A DNA stretch of 64,000 nucleotides from Gp13-AA77 sp035578005 (GTDB taxonomy: Bacteria > Acidobacteriota > Terriglobia > UBA7540): positions 1 to 64,000 of the forward strand of contig DATJYK010000131.1 of assembly GCA_035578005.1 (NCBI GenBank), read 5' to 3'. The notes below the pieces were generated by a model. It had not been told where the DNA came from. It saw only the letters and a program-made list of their open reading frames with translations, and searched no databases. Shown here piece by piece: positions 23,785 to 33,009 of this stretch (position 1 is its first letter; each line of letters starts with the position of its first letter). A program made the translations under genes and the position numbers.

Positions 23785-26749
23785 GCCCTCCCGGAGCGGC
23801 CAACTCGACGCGGTCATTGACGCGATGCTCGCCCGCCGCGATGAGCCTGAACGATACGCCCTCGATGAGACCGCGGAAGCGGCGCGGTTCTATGGGACTT
23901 CCGTAACAAAGAGAGCAGCGCCGGACGGTGCTGTTCCGCCAGACCTGCCGGAGAAAGTAACGCAGCTCTTGCCGATTGTCACGAGTCTCCGGGGCCTGCC
24001 GCGCGAAGAGTTTCGAGCGAGACTTAAAACTGAACTTGAAGGGAGAGCACTTATGGGAAGCACAGCAAAGCCTGCACCGGAACAACGCAAGACGAAGCGC
24101 GTGCCGGAAGGTTACCACACCGTGACGCCGTACTTGGCTGTGAAGGGCGCGGCCGGGGCCATTGAGTTTTACAAGACAGCATTCGGAGCGACGGAAGTGA
24201 GTCGATTGAGCATGCCTGATGGCAAAATCGGCCATGCTGAAGTCCAAGTGGGCGATTCGCGAATTATGCTGTCTGACGAATTTCCCGAGTATGGCGCGCT
24301 GAGTCCTCAGTCGTTAGGCGGCACGCCGACGGACGTGCATCTCTATGTCGAAGATGTGGACGCCTGGGCCAACCGAGCGATCGCAGCGGGCGCAAAAGTG
24401 CTCGTCCCGGTGGCGGACCAGGATTATGGCGAGCGCCACGGGCGGCTGGAGGACCCATTTGGGCACCATTGGGGAATCTCGACCCCCCTCAAGAAGGACA
24501 GAGCGAAAGTGGTTCGTGAAAGCTTTCACACCGCGGGGCCTTACTTGGTGGTGTCGGATGGCGCGAAGGCCATCGAGTTCTATCGGGCGGCCTTCGGAGC
24601 TGTCGAAACGTTGCGCCTTACCGAGCCGGACGGCAGAGTTGCTCATGCCGAGGTGACGATTGGAGACTCGCCGATCATGCTCGGTGACGAAGCACCCCAA
24701 TACGGCCGGCGCAGTCCCCGGTCGTTCGGCGGCACGCCGGTGAGGATTCACCTCTTTGTCGAGGATGTGGACGCGATGGCGGCTCGTGCGATAGCTGCTG
24801 GAGCCAAGGTGCTAAGGCCTGTGCAAGACCAGTTCTACGGTGACCGCAGCGGCCAGATCGAAGATCCATTCGGACATGTGTGGACGATTGCGTCCCACAT
24901 TGAGGATGTCTCAGCCCAGGAGATCGAGCGGCGCGCTGCTGCCTTTATGAGCGAGCCGGGCAGCGCAGCCACGGACCGCGCGCCCGCCAAGGTAAAGCCC
25001 GTGCCGGAGGGTTACCACAACGTGACACCGTACCTTGCCGTGAAGGGCGCGGCTGGGGCTATCGACTTCTACAAGCGTGCGTTGGGAGCTGCGGAAGTGA
25101 GTCGATTGAGCATGCCTGATGGCAAGATCTGTCACGCTGAAGTCCAAATCGGAGATTCTCGGATCATGCTGTCTGACGAATTTCCCGAGTATGGCGCGCT
25201 GAGCCCGCAATCATTGGGCGGCACGCCCGCCTCCATTCATCTGTATGTCGAAGACGTGGACTCGCTGCTCGCGCGGGCGGCGGCTGCAGGCGCTACCATC
25301 ACCTCTCCGGCGACGGACTACGCGTACGGCGAGCGCCAGGCAAACTTGAGCGATCCCTTCGGACACTCCTGGACCCTCGCCACCTTTAGAGAGCAAGTGA
25401 GCCCTGAAGAATATCAGCGGCGGGAAGCGCTGAAGAAGCAAGGAGGAGCCGCCGGGCAGCAGCCGGCGTCCAGGGTGGGCCCATACGTTCGTCCGGGCTT
25501 CAGCTCAGCGGTTCCTTACTTGACCGTGAGCGACGGGCTAAAAGCGATCGAATTCCACAAGCAAGCCTTCGGGGCAAGCGAGATTGAAACCATGCGCTTC
25601 GCCGATCCCGAGGGAAGGCTCGCACACGGCGAGGTCACCATCGGCGACTCGGGCATCATGTTGCACGGCGAGTCACCGGAGTACGGCCATCGCGGACCGC
25701 ATTCGTTGGGTGGGACGCCCGTTAAGATTCACCTCTTCGTCGAGGATGTGGACGCACTGGCGGCTCGCGCAATTGCTGCTGGTGCCAAGGTGTTGAGGCC
25801 AGTGCAAGACCAGTTCCATGGCGACCGCAGCGGCCAAATCGAGGATCCGTTCGGGCACGTCTGGATTATCTCGTCCCACATCGAGGATGTCTCAGCCGAG
25901 GAAATCGAACGGCGGCTGGCTGCCCTCACGGCTGGGCAGACCAGCGAAGCCACCCACCGCGCGCAACCGGTTGCGGCAGCAAGCAGCGCTCCGGGAGTGC
26001 GTGAAGGCTACACCGCCATCACGCCATATCTCACGGTCCGGCGGGCGGCCGAATTGGTCGACTTCGTGAAGGAGGCGTTCGGGGCGGTCGAGATCTATCG
26101 CGGCACGGGCTCCGCCGGGGGGCTCCACGCCGAAGTGCGAATCGGGAATTCGATGGTGATGATCGGCGGTGGACCCGGAATCCCCCTTGAAGAGAAGCCG
26201 GCTGCGCTTCACTATTATGTCGAAGATACGGACGCCGTCTATCACCGGGCGCTCGAAGCCGGCGCAGCTTCGATTCAGCCCCCGACAGACCACGATTACG
26301 GCGAGCGCGGCGCCAGTGTGAAGGACGCTTTCGGTAACAACTGGTACATCGCCACTGCGAAGGGAGATCGTTACCTGCGCGAGGGCTTCCGCACCCTGAC
26401 GCCGTATCTCCATCCCCAGAGCGCGGCGAAGACGATTGATTTCCTGAAGCAGGCGTTTGAAGCGGAAGAAATTGCCCGCTACGCCGACCCGGACGGCAGG
26501 ATTGCGCACGCGGAAGTGAGAATTGGTGACTCGATGCTGGAGATGGGCGAAGCGCATGGCCCGTATCAACCGATACCCACGGGGATCTACCTGTATGTGG
26601 CGGACGTCGACGACACCTACAGGAGGGCCCTCGCAGCAGGCGCAACTTCAGTGCAGCCGCCCGCCGACCAGCCGTACGGCGACCGTAACGCATTCGTGAA
26701 CGATCCGTTCGGGACGACCTGGTACATCGCGACGTTTCTGCAGGGGTAG
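23777..26749 (+). CDS. Six-domain VOC/glyoxalase-like protein coupled to an ECF sigma factor
   Basis: A 990-residue protein made of an N-terminal ~100-residue region (about 1-108, SGQLDAVIDAMLARRDEPER, LPEKVTQLLPIVTSLRGLPR) and six vicinal-oxygen-chelate domains of PhnB type at about 109-236, 246-374, 409-536, 570-701, 741-860 and 867-988. Each opens with a TPYL-like strand and closes with DPFG(H/T)xW. Domains 1 and 3 are almost identical over long stretches, as are 2 and 4, so a two-domain block was duplicated. The N-terminal region might contact the sigma factor. Start: GTG at 23777 is five bases after GGAGG; GTG 23771 is too close. An internal ATG at 24053 with GGGAG nearby could start a second product. 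Metal ligands, substrate and reaction are unknown. Confidence 0.88.
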   Translation: MPKPSRSGQLDAVIDAMLARRDEPERYALDETAEAARFYGTSVTKRAAPDGAVPPDLPEKVTQLLPIVTSLRGLPREEFRARLKTELEGRALMGSTAKPAPEQRKTKRVPEGYHTVTPYLAVKGAAGAIEFYKTAFGATEVSRLSMPDGKIGHAEVQVGDSRIMLSDEFPEYGALSPQSLGGTPTDVHLYVEDVDAWANRAIAAGAKVLVPVADQDYGERHGRLEDPFGHHWGISTPLKKDRAKVVRESFHTAGPYLVVSDGAKAIEFYRAAFGAVETLRLTEPDGRVAHAEVTIGDSPIMLGDEAPQYGRRSPRSFGGTPVRIHLFVEDVDAMAARAIAAGAKVLRPVQDQFYGDRSGQIEDPFGHVWTIASHIEDVSAQEIERRAAAFMSEPGSAATDRAPAKVKPVPEGYHNVTPYLAVKGAAGAIDFYKRALGAAEVSRLSMPDGKICHAEVQIGDSRIMLSDEFPEYGALSPQSLGGTPASIHLYVEDVDSLLARAAAAGATITSPATDYAYGERQANLSDPFGHSWTLATFREQVSPEEYQRREALKKQGGAAGQQPASRVGPYVRPGFSSAVPYLTVSDGLKAIEFHKQAFGASEIETMRFADPEGRLAHGEVTIGDSGIMLHGESPEYGHRGPHSLGGTPVKIHLFVEDVDALAARAIAAGAKVLRPVQDQFHGDRSGQIEDPFGHVWIISSHIEDVSAEEIERRLAALTAGQTSEATHRAQPVAAASSAPGVREGYTAITPYLTVRRAAELVDFVKEAFGAVEIYRGTGSAGGLHAEVRIGNSMVMIGGGPGIPLEEKPAALHYYVEDTDAVYHRALEAGAASIQPPTDHDYGERGASVKDAFGNNWYIATAKGDRYLREGFRTLTPYLHPQSAAKTIDFLKQAFEAEEIARYADPDGRIAHAEVRIGDSMLEMGEAHGPYQPIPTGIYLYVADVDDTYRRALAAGATSVQPPADQPYGDRNAFVNDPFGTTWYIATFLQG

Positions 26750-26753
26750 GCAG

Positions 26754-26850
26754 GTCAATTTCGACGTAGGGGCGGCCCTTGTGGCCGCCCAAGTAACAGG
26801 ACTGCCTTGAAATGGGCGGCCACAAGGGCCGCCCCTACGTCGAAGTTGAC
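26754..26850. repeat. Family D long palindrome, copy with 37-base arms
   Basis: Arms at 26754-26790 and 26814-26850 (core GACGTAGGGGCGGCCCTTGT) are complementary except for one base, around a 23-base centre. It lies between the VOC gene and the VapBC-like pair. A diverged copy lies at 60822-60915. Confidence 0.85.
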
Positions 26851-26909
26851 CCCCTACCTGTTGGCAACACGAGTTGACAATGTGACACGCTCTGTGGCAC
26901 ATTTGGACC

Positions 26910-27143
26910 ATGCCAAGCGTCAACATGCGTCAACTTCGAGACACTAAACGGCTGAAGGCGTGGCTGCGGGCCGGAAAGACCGTCGAACTACGGGAACGGG
27001 AGCAAGTGATTGGCCGGATTGTACCGGTGCCTTCGCCAAAGCCGCGCAAGTACCCCGATTTTGCTGCCATGCGTAAGGAGATCTTCGGTGACAGAATCTT
27101 GCCCGGAGCCGATTTAGTTATCGAGGAGCGCGGGCGCTATTGA
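26910..27143 (+). CDS. Antitoxin of a VapBC-like pair (Phd/prevent-host-death type)
   Basis: A 77-residue protein beginning PSVNMRQLRDTKRLKAWLRA and TVELREREQVIGRIVPVP, the pattern of Phd/VapB DNA-binding antitoxins, followed by an acidic C-terminus suited to wrap the toxin. Its stop overlaps the toxin start (TTGA), which couples translation. Antitoxins of this type usually repress their own operon with the toxin. The ATG at 26910 is used; 26925 is possible. Confidence 0.8.
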   Translation: MPSVNMRQLRDTKRLKAWLRAGKTVELREREQVIGRIVPVPSPKPRKYPDFAAMRKEIFGDRILPGADLVIEERGRY

Positions 27144-27565
27144 GCATATACGCCGACACGAGTTTTGTAGTCTCGCTCTATATTCCTGACATTCACTCGC
27201 CGGAAGCACAGGAACGGATAACGCCAGAACCAATCTTATTCTTGACTCCGCTGCATCGCGCGGAGTGGGCCCACGCGCTCGAACAACACGTTTTTCGAGG
27301 GGTGATACCGCGGGCTGAGGCTGACCGCCTGTATCACAAGTTCGAGGGACACCGGCTCAGCGGGCTCTGGGCAGAAGTTGACCTCCCCGAACGAGCCCTC
27401 GAAGTCTGCATCGAGCTCGCGCGACGCCACGGCGCACGGTTGGGAAATCGCACGTTGGACAGTCTGCATGTGGCCTGTGCACTGGAACTCGGGGCCGAGC
27501 GCTTCTGGACCTTCGACCAGCGGCAGCGAAAGCTGGCTGCCGCCGAAGGCTTGAAAACAGCCTGA
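27140..27565 (+). CDS. PIN-domain toxin (VapC-like ribonuclease)
   Basis: A 141-residue PIN-domain protein. Acidic residues expected to bind Mg are present: Asp in IYADTSFVVSLY, Glu in LHRAEWAHAL, Asp in GNRTLDSLHVACAL and Asp in FWTFDQRQRKLA. VapC toxins cut tRNA or rRNA unless held by the antitoxin. The TTG start overlaps the antitoxin stop by four bases. Confidence 0.85.
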   Translation: MSIYADTSFVVSLYIPDIHSPEAQERITPEPILFLTPLHRAEWAHALEQHVFRGVIPRAEADRLYHKFEGHRLSGLWAEVDLPERALEVCIELARRHGARLGNRTLDSLHVACALELGAERFWTFDQRQRKLAAAEGLKTA

Positions 27566-27690
27566 GACACACCTGCCACTTCGGATTCAGACACCCCGAA
27601 TTACTTCAACGCAAACTCCGTCAACTGCGACCGGAGTCGGTTAGTGTCTCAGTTTGGCGCGAATGCACGGTGATGTACAATCACGCACGT

Positions 27691-28035
27691 ATGAGCAAGT
27701 CAGATTGTAGTCGTGTTTTCAGCGTTACCGAGACCCAAGCGATGATACCTCCTGGTGAGCACGCTGCCAGCGTCTTTCGGCGTGGTCCGCTCGACGTCGC
27801 TCTCTCCCTTCCTGTGAGCCCGCGTCAACAGACGCCGCACGCACAGGATGAGATTTACTTCATTATTCGCGGTCGAGGAGTGCTTATTCATAATGGCAAA
27901 CGGGACCCGTTTGCGTCAGGCGACCTCCTGTTTGTGGCTGCGGGAATCGAGCATCAATTCGAGGACGTTTCCGAGGATTTCGCGATATGGCGCGTATTTT
28001 ACGGTCCTCAGGGCGGGGAGGTCGCTCCTGGATAA
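27691..28035 (+). CDS. Small cupin-domain protein
   Basis: A 114-residue single cupin barrel. The first cupin motif is visible as TPHAQDEIYFIIRGRGVLIH and the second as GDLLFVAAGIEHQFEDVSED, with the metal-binding His/Glu/His set conserved. Enzyme or sensor role cannot be told. ATG 27691 is preferred to the upstream GTG/ATG pair at 27670-27673 because it starts the conserved part; neither has a strong ribosome binding site. Confidence 0.78.
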   Translation: MSKSDCSRVFSVTETQAMIPPGEHAASVFRRGPLDVALSLPVSPRQQTPHAQDEIYFIIRGRGVLIHNGKRDPFASGDLLFVAAGIEHQFEDVSEDFAIWRVFYGPQGGEVAPG

Positions 28036-28360
28036 CGCGATGGGGCTTAAGAGTCAGCAATTTGGTACCGGTGTCATTTGAACACGCCGAACGCAGTCAT
28101 TCCCGCGAAGGCGGGAATCCATTGGAGAAGTCCTGGAAAAAGCAGCTATCAAGAAAGTAGATTCCCGCCTTCGCCGGAATGACTGCGCCTTGGACGGTTG
28201 GCTTGGCATCGGCTTTCACGATCTCCGGTTGTTCGTAACCCTCCCAAAGCTCACTTTCGTCTAATTTGACTACCGCCTTAGTCGGCCGCGGTGGTGACTC
28301 AGGCCTTGCATCTCGGTTAATCTAAGGGTCGTACTTAACCCGTGGAAGGAGGCTCGCACG
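28036..28360. other. Intergenic region with one palindrome
   Basis: About 325 bases before the aldo/keto reductase gene. Apart from the palindrome at 28092-28187 nothing is seen. Confidence 0.55.
28092..28187. repeat. Palindromic element with CATTCCCGCGAAGGCGGGAAT arms
   Basis: Arms of 28 bases at 28092-28119 and 28160-28187 with about 40 bases between. Each arm is itself a hairpin (ATTCCCGC / GCGGGAAT). This is the form of widespread bacterial repeats of the CATTCCCGCGAAGGCGGG type. Confidence 0.8.
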
Positions 28361-29371
28361 ATGGACCGAAGAGAGGTTTTGGGAGTCATGGCAGGATTGG
28401 CCGTGGCCGGAGCGGGTTCGTCGCCGGCAGAAGCATCCAGCGCCTCAGCTCAGGAGCCGGCAGGCAGCTCGGGAATGATTTACCGGACGCTCGGCAAAAC
28501 CGGTGAGAAGGTTTCAGCCATAGGGCTGGGCGGCTATCACATTGGGATGCAGTCCGATGTCCAGGAGAGTATCCGCATCATTCGCACCGCGATCGATAAC
28601 GGTATCACTTTCATGGACAACTGTTGGGACTACAACGGCGGCGAAAGCGAGATACGGATGGGAAAGGCGCTGCGCGACGGCTACCGTCAGAAGGTCTTTT
28701 TGATGACCAAGTTTGACGGGCGCACCAAAGAGGCGGCCTCCAAACAGATCGACGAGTGCCTGCAGCGCCTGCAAACCGATCACATCGATCTGATGCAGTA
28801 TCACGAAAACATCCGCCTTGAAGACCCTGACCGCTACTTCGCACCGGGCGGGGCTCGCGAGGCCGTGGACGCCGCCAAGCAAGCCGGCAAAATCCGCTAC
28901 GCCGGCTTCACGGGCCACAAAGATCCCAGCGTGCATTTGCGCATGCTTGAGGAAGCGCGCGCGCACAATTACCAGTTCGCTTCGTGCCAGATGCCGTTGA
29001 ACGTGATGGATGCGCACTTTCGCAGCTTCGCGCATCAGGTGGTGCCCAAACTGCTGGAGGAAGGAATCGGCGTGCTGGGCATGAAGCCGATGGGCGATGG
29101 CAACGTGCTGAAGAGTAACACCGTCACTCCGATTGAGTGCCTGCATTACGCCCTGAATTTACCCACTTCCGTCGTGATCAACGGCTGCGAGAGCGTGGAC
29201 CGTGTTCACCAGGCGCTGGAGGCCGTGCGCACCTTTAAGCCGATGAGCACCGAAGAGGTAGCGGCTTTGCTGGCCAAGACCAAAACCGCGGCGATGACCG
29301 GCCGGTTTGAGCCCTTTAAGACTACCAGCGACTTCGATGGGACGGCCCATAATCCCCAATGGTTGGGATAG
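28361..29371 (+). CDS. Tat-exported aldo/keto reductase
   Basis: A 336-residue NAD(P)H-dependent aldo/keto reductase. The N-terminus (DRREVLGVMAGLAVAGAGS) has the twin arginine and hydrophobic core of a Tat signal, so it is probably exported folded with its cofactor. The catalytic tetrad is present: Asp and Tyr in FMDNCWDYNGGE, Lys in FLMTKFDG and His in LMQYHENI. The barrel continues to GMKPMGDGNVL and VVINGCES. AAGGAGG lies eight bases before the ATG. Substrate unknown. Confidence 0.9.
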   Translation: MDRREVLGVMAGLAVAGAGSSPAEASSASAQEPAGSSGMIYRTLGKTGEKVSAIGLGGYHIGMQSDVQESIRIIRTAIDNGITFMDNCWDYNGGESEIRMGKALRDGYRQKVFLMTKFDGRTKEAASKQIDECLQRLQTDHIDLMQYHENIRLEDPDRYFAPGGAREAVDAAKQAGKIRYAGFTGHKDPSVHLRMLEEARAHNYQFASCQMPLNVMDAHFRSFAHQVVPKLLEEGIGVLGMKPMGDGNVLKSNTVTPIECLHYALNLPTSVVINGCESVDRVHQALEAVRTFKPMSTEEVAALLAKTKTAAMTGRFEPFKTTSDFDGTAHNPQWLG

Positions 29372-29670
29372 AGTCGGGGCGGCGGATCGGCGGACGCTCC
29401 GCTTGACAAAATTACTATAAAGTTATGGGACGTTTCTGCAGAAATTACCGAGCGAAACCGTTAGGTTATTGAAAACAAAGGTACGGGCACTGAGAAAGGT
29501 GAGAAAGTCCATCCTGATCGGCCGCAACACGGTCACGCGTCTTAACCGGCGAACAGGGGCTCACTTCCTTCCGCAAGGGGTAGTCCCCAAAGCTTGCGGA
29601 CGTCATTTTAGTCGCGCTTGTGCCGCGGGTGACGTGATGTTCATCGAAGTTCCATCCGGGGAACCAGGCT
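29372..29670. other. Leader region of the RND efflux operon
   Basis: About 300 bases. A basic 71-codon frame (29469-29684, KTKVRALRKVRKSILIGRN) overlaps the RND permease start. It has no family match I know and no clear ribosome binding site, so I do not call it a gene. No strong promoter or operator dyad was recognised. Confidence 0.4.
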
Positions 29671-32600
29671 ATGTGGATCGTTAGACTCGCTCTCAGGCGG
29701 CCTTATACGTTCGTCGTGGTCGCTATCGTTATTCTGCTGGTGGGCGTCCTATCGATCCTCAACACACCGAAAGACATCTTCCCCAACATCAACATTCCGG
29801 TGATCAGTGTGCTCTGGAATTACACGGGCCTTTCGCCTGACCAGATGGCAGACCGCATCGTGAGCGTGAGTGAGCGCATCATGACCACGACGGTGAACGA
29901 CATTGAGCACATTGAGTCGCAGTCCTGGAACGGCCGGGCGATCATCAAGGTGTTCTTTCAGCCCAACACGAATATATCCACCGCGTTGAGCCAGATCACA
30001 TCCGTTTCCCAGACCGCGATTCACATCCTTCCGCCCGGCATCACGCCGCCGCTCATTATTGAGTACAATGCATCCAGCGTCCCCGTCATTCAGTTGGGTC
30101 TTTCCGGTCCCGGCTTTTCAGAACAGCAGTTGTTTGATCTGGGCACCAATTTCATCCGCACGCAGCTCGCGACCGTGGAAGGAGCTGCTATACCCTGGCC
30201 CTACGGGGGAAAGCAGCGCCAAGTGCAGGTGGACCTCAACACCGCCGAGCTGCAGGCCAAGAGCCTCTCACCCCTCGATGTCGTCAACGCCATTGGCAAG
30301 CAGAACCTGATCCTGCCCACGGGCACTTCCAAAATCGGGCCTTTCGAGTATGAGGTTGAAACCAACGGCAGCCCGGCGACGATCGCCGAACTGAATAATA
30401 TGCCCATCAAGCGGGCTGGGAACACGGTGATCTACGTGCATGACGTAGCCCACGTTCGTGACGGCTTCCCCCCGCAAACAAACATCGTTCACGTGAACGG
30501 ACAGCGCGCGGTGGTGGTGACCGTCATCAAGATCGGCAGCGCTTCAACGCTCGACATCATTGAGCGCGTCCGGGGGGTGGTTAACGAACTCCGCAGCAGC
30601 CTGCCGCCGCGGCTCAAAATCGACTTTTTGAACGATCAATCCCTCTTCGTGACGGCCGCAATTCAAGGAGTGGTAAGGGAGGCAATCATCGCCGCTTGCC
30701 TGACCGCCGCCATGATTCTGCTCTTCCTCGGGAGCTGGCGGAGTACGCTCATCATCGCGGTTTCCATTCCGCTTTCCATCCTCACCTCCATCATTATCCT
30801 CAGCGCGCTGGGCGAGACCATCAACATCATGACGCTCGGCGGCCTGGCCTTGGCCGTAGGGATTCTGGTGGACGATGCCACGGTGGCCATTGAGAACATC
30901 AACCGGAACATCGAGCTGAAGAAGGAGCTTGAGCACGCCATTCTGGACGGCTCGCAGCAGATCGCGGTCCCCGCCCTCGTTTCCACTCTTTCCATCTGCA
31001 TCGTCTTTGTGCCCATGTTCTTTCTCACCGGGGTGGCGCGCTACCTCTTTGTTCCCCTGGCCGAGGCCGTGGTTTTTGCCATGCTCGCGTCCTACTTCCT
31101 TTCGCGAACGTTGGTGGTCACCATGGCCAAGTATCTTTTGCACGGCTACGGCCAGCACGGCGAAACTCCGGTAACCCGGCGCAGCCGGAATCCACTGGTG
31201 CTTGGGCAACGGGCGTTTGAGCGAGGGTTTGAACGTTTTCGATACACGTACCGGGGGTGGCTGCGGGCTTGCCTCGAACACCGTGGCATCTTCGCCGTGG
31301 GATTTCTCGGCGCCGGCTTGGCTTCGTTTCTGCTATTTCCGTGGCTGGGCGCAGACTTCTTCCCCAGGGTGGATAGCGGCCAGATCACCCTGCATATGAG
31401 GGCGCGAACGGGTACCCGCATCGAAGAGACGGCGCGGCTGTGTGAAGAGGTCGAGCAATCGGTCCGTCAGGTGATTCCCCACGAAGAACTGGTGAGCGTG
31501 ATTGACAACATCGGGCTGCCTTACAGTAGCATCAACCTTTCTTACAGCAACTCGGCGCCGGTCGGCACAGGAGACGCAGACATCTTCATTACGCTGACGC
31601 CGCAGCATCGCCCCACCGCCGAATACATCCGGGCGCTTCGCCTAAGGGTGGTGCGGGAGTTTCCGGGCACTGAGTTCTACTTTCTGCCCGCCGATATGGT
31701 GAGCCAGATTCTGAACTTTGGACTGCCCGCGCCCATCGACGTGCAAGTGGTGGGCTACAACATCGAGGCCAACCGCCAGTTCGCCAATCGGCTGATGGCG
31801 AAGCTCAAGTACATTCCCGGCGCAGCAGACTTGCGCATCCAGCAGGCCTTCAACTTGCCCACCTTGAATGTTGACGTGGATCGCACGCGCGCGGCCCAGG
31901 TGGGGTTCACCGAGAAAGACGTCGCCAGCGACCTTTTAATCTCATTGAGCGGCAGCTTTCAGACCGCGCCCACTTTCTGGCTTGATCCGCGCAACGGCGT
32001 CAGTTACAGCATCGCCGCCCAAACGCCGGAATACCGGACGGACTCGCTGCAGGACCTGCAAAACATCCCGATCGCCAGCGTCGACGGAGACCCGCCCCAG
32101 ATTCTCGGGAACTTGGCCTCGATCAATCTTAATGCCTCGCCCGTTCTGGTATCGCACTACAACGTTGCGCCGGTGATTGACATCTTTGGCTCGGTGCAGG
32201 GCCGCGATCTGGGGGGTGTTGCCGGTGACCTGGAGCGGACGGTTGCAGAGAGCGCGAAGGATCTTCCGCGCGGCTCCCACACGGTCGTTCGCGGGCAGAT
32301 TCTCACCATGCATTCGTCCTTTGCAGGACTGATTTACGGATTGATCTTTTCCATCGTTCTGGTCTACCTGCTGATCGTCGTGAACTTCCAGTCTTGGCTT
32401 GACCCGCTCATCATCATTTCGGCCCTGCCGGCGGCTCTGGCGGGTATCGTTTGGATGCTGTTTGTCACGGGCACGAGGATCAGCGTGCCGGCCCTCACGG
32501 GTTCGATCATGTGCATGGGCGTGGCCACCGCTAACAGCATCCTGGTGGTGAGCTTCGCAAAGGAGCAACTGGTGGAGGGCGCAAGCCCGCTTCAGGCGGC

Positions 32601-32841
32601 GCTCGAAGCCGGCTTTACGCGTTTTCGCCCGGTGCTCATGACGGCCCTCGCCATGATTATCGGCATGGTGCCCATGGCCATGAGCTTGGGGGAAGGGGGC
32701 GAGCAGAATGCGCCCCTGGGTCGCGCCGTGATCGGGGGACTGGTGTTCGCCACGGTCTCCACGTTGCTCTTTGTGCCCGTCGTATTCAGCATCTTCCACG
32801 GGCGGCGGGTCCCTCGTGAGGAACGGCAGGGATCCGAGTGA
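29671..32841 (+). CDS. RND multidrug efflux permease (AcrB/HAE-type)
   Basis: A 1056-residue inner-membrane resistance-nodulation-division pump with 12 membrane helices and two large periplasmic loops. The proton-relay pair is in TM4 (GGLALAVGILVDDATVAIEN), which places it with hydrophobe/amphiphile exporters and not heavy-metal pumps. Helix 1 is followed by the usual TPKDIFPNINIPVI. It is the first gene of a three-gene operon with adaptor and outer-membrane factor, so a complete tripartite pump is encoded. Substrate unknown; no regulator gene adjoins. Confidence 0.96.
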   Translation: MWIVRLALRRPYTFVVVAIVILLVGVLSILNTPKDIFPNINIPVISVLWNYTGLSPDQMADRIVSVSERIMTTTVNDIEHIESQSWNGRAIIKVFFQPNTNISTALSQITSVSQTAIHILPPGITPPLIIEYNASSVPVIQLGLSGPGFSEQQLFDLGTNFIRTQLATVEGAAIPWPYGGKQRQVQVDLNTAELQAKSLSPLDVVNAIGKQNLILPTGTSKIGPFEYEVETNGSPATIAELNNMPIKRAGNTVIYVHDVAHVRDGFPPQTNIVHVNGQRAVVVTVIKIGSASTLDIIERVRGVVNELRSSLPPRLKIDFLNDQSLFVTAAIQGVVREAIIAACLTAAMILLFLGSWRSTLIIAVSIPLSILTSIIILSALGETINIMTLGGLALAVGILVDDATVAIENINRNIELKKELEHAILDGSQQIAVPALVSTLSICIVFVPMFFLTGVARYLFVPLAEAVVFAMLASYFLSRTLVVTMAKYLLHGYGQHGETPVTRRSRNPLVLGQRAFERGFERFRYTYRGWLRACLEHRGIFAVGFLGAGLASFLLFPWLGADFFPRVDSGQITLHMRARTGTRIEETARLCEEVEQSVRQVIPHEELVSVIDNIGLPYSSINLSYSNSAPVGTGDADIFITLTPQHRPTAEYIRALRLRVVREFPGTEFYFLPADMVSQILNFGLPAPIDVQVVGYNIEANRQFANRLMAKLKYIPGAADLRIQQAFNLPTLNVDVDRTRAAQVGFTEKDVASDLLISLSGSFQTAPTFWLDPRNGVSYSIAAQTPEYRTDSLQDLQNIPIASVDGDPPQILGNLASINLNASPVLVSHYNVAPVIDIFGSVQGRDLGGVAGDLERTVAESAKDLPRGSHTVVRGQILTMHSSFAGLIYGLIFSIVLVYLLIVVNFQSWLDPLIIISALPAALAGIVWMLFVTGTRISVPALTGSIMCMGVATANSILVVSFAKEQLVEGASPLQAALEAGFTRFRPVLMTALAMIIGMVPMAMSLGEGGEQNAPLGRAVIGGLVFATVSTLLFVPVVFSIFHGRRVPREERQGSE

Positions 32842-33009
32842 TGGCGGGCGCCAGGCGGTACAATGATTTCAAGCGCAGTGGTGAGTGGTTGGTCTAGTGC
32901 CTGGTGATTAGCTCGTAGGGCCAGACGCAGTAACTTCACTTGCCTGCCACTCGCCGCTGCCCACTGCCTTCCTGTGAGGCAGCTTGCGGCGGATGGTGGG
33001 GGAGCTTTA

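Noticed and set aside
29469..29684. Small basic 71-codon protein before the RND operon
   Set aside because: No ribosome binding site or family match; it overlaps the permease start out of frame.
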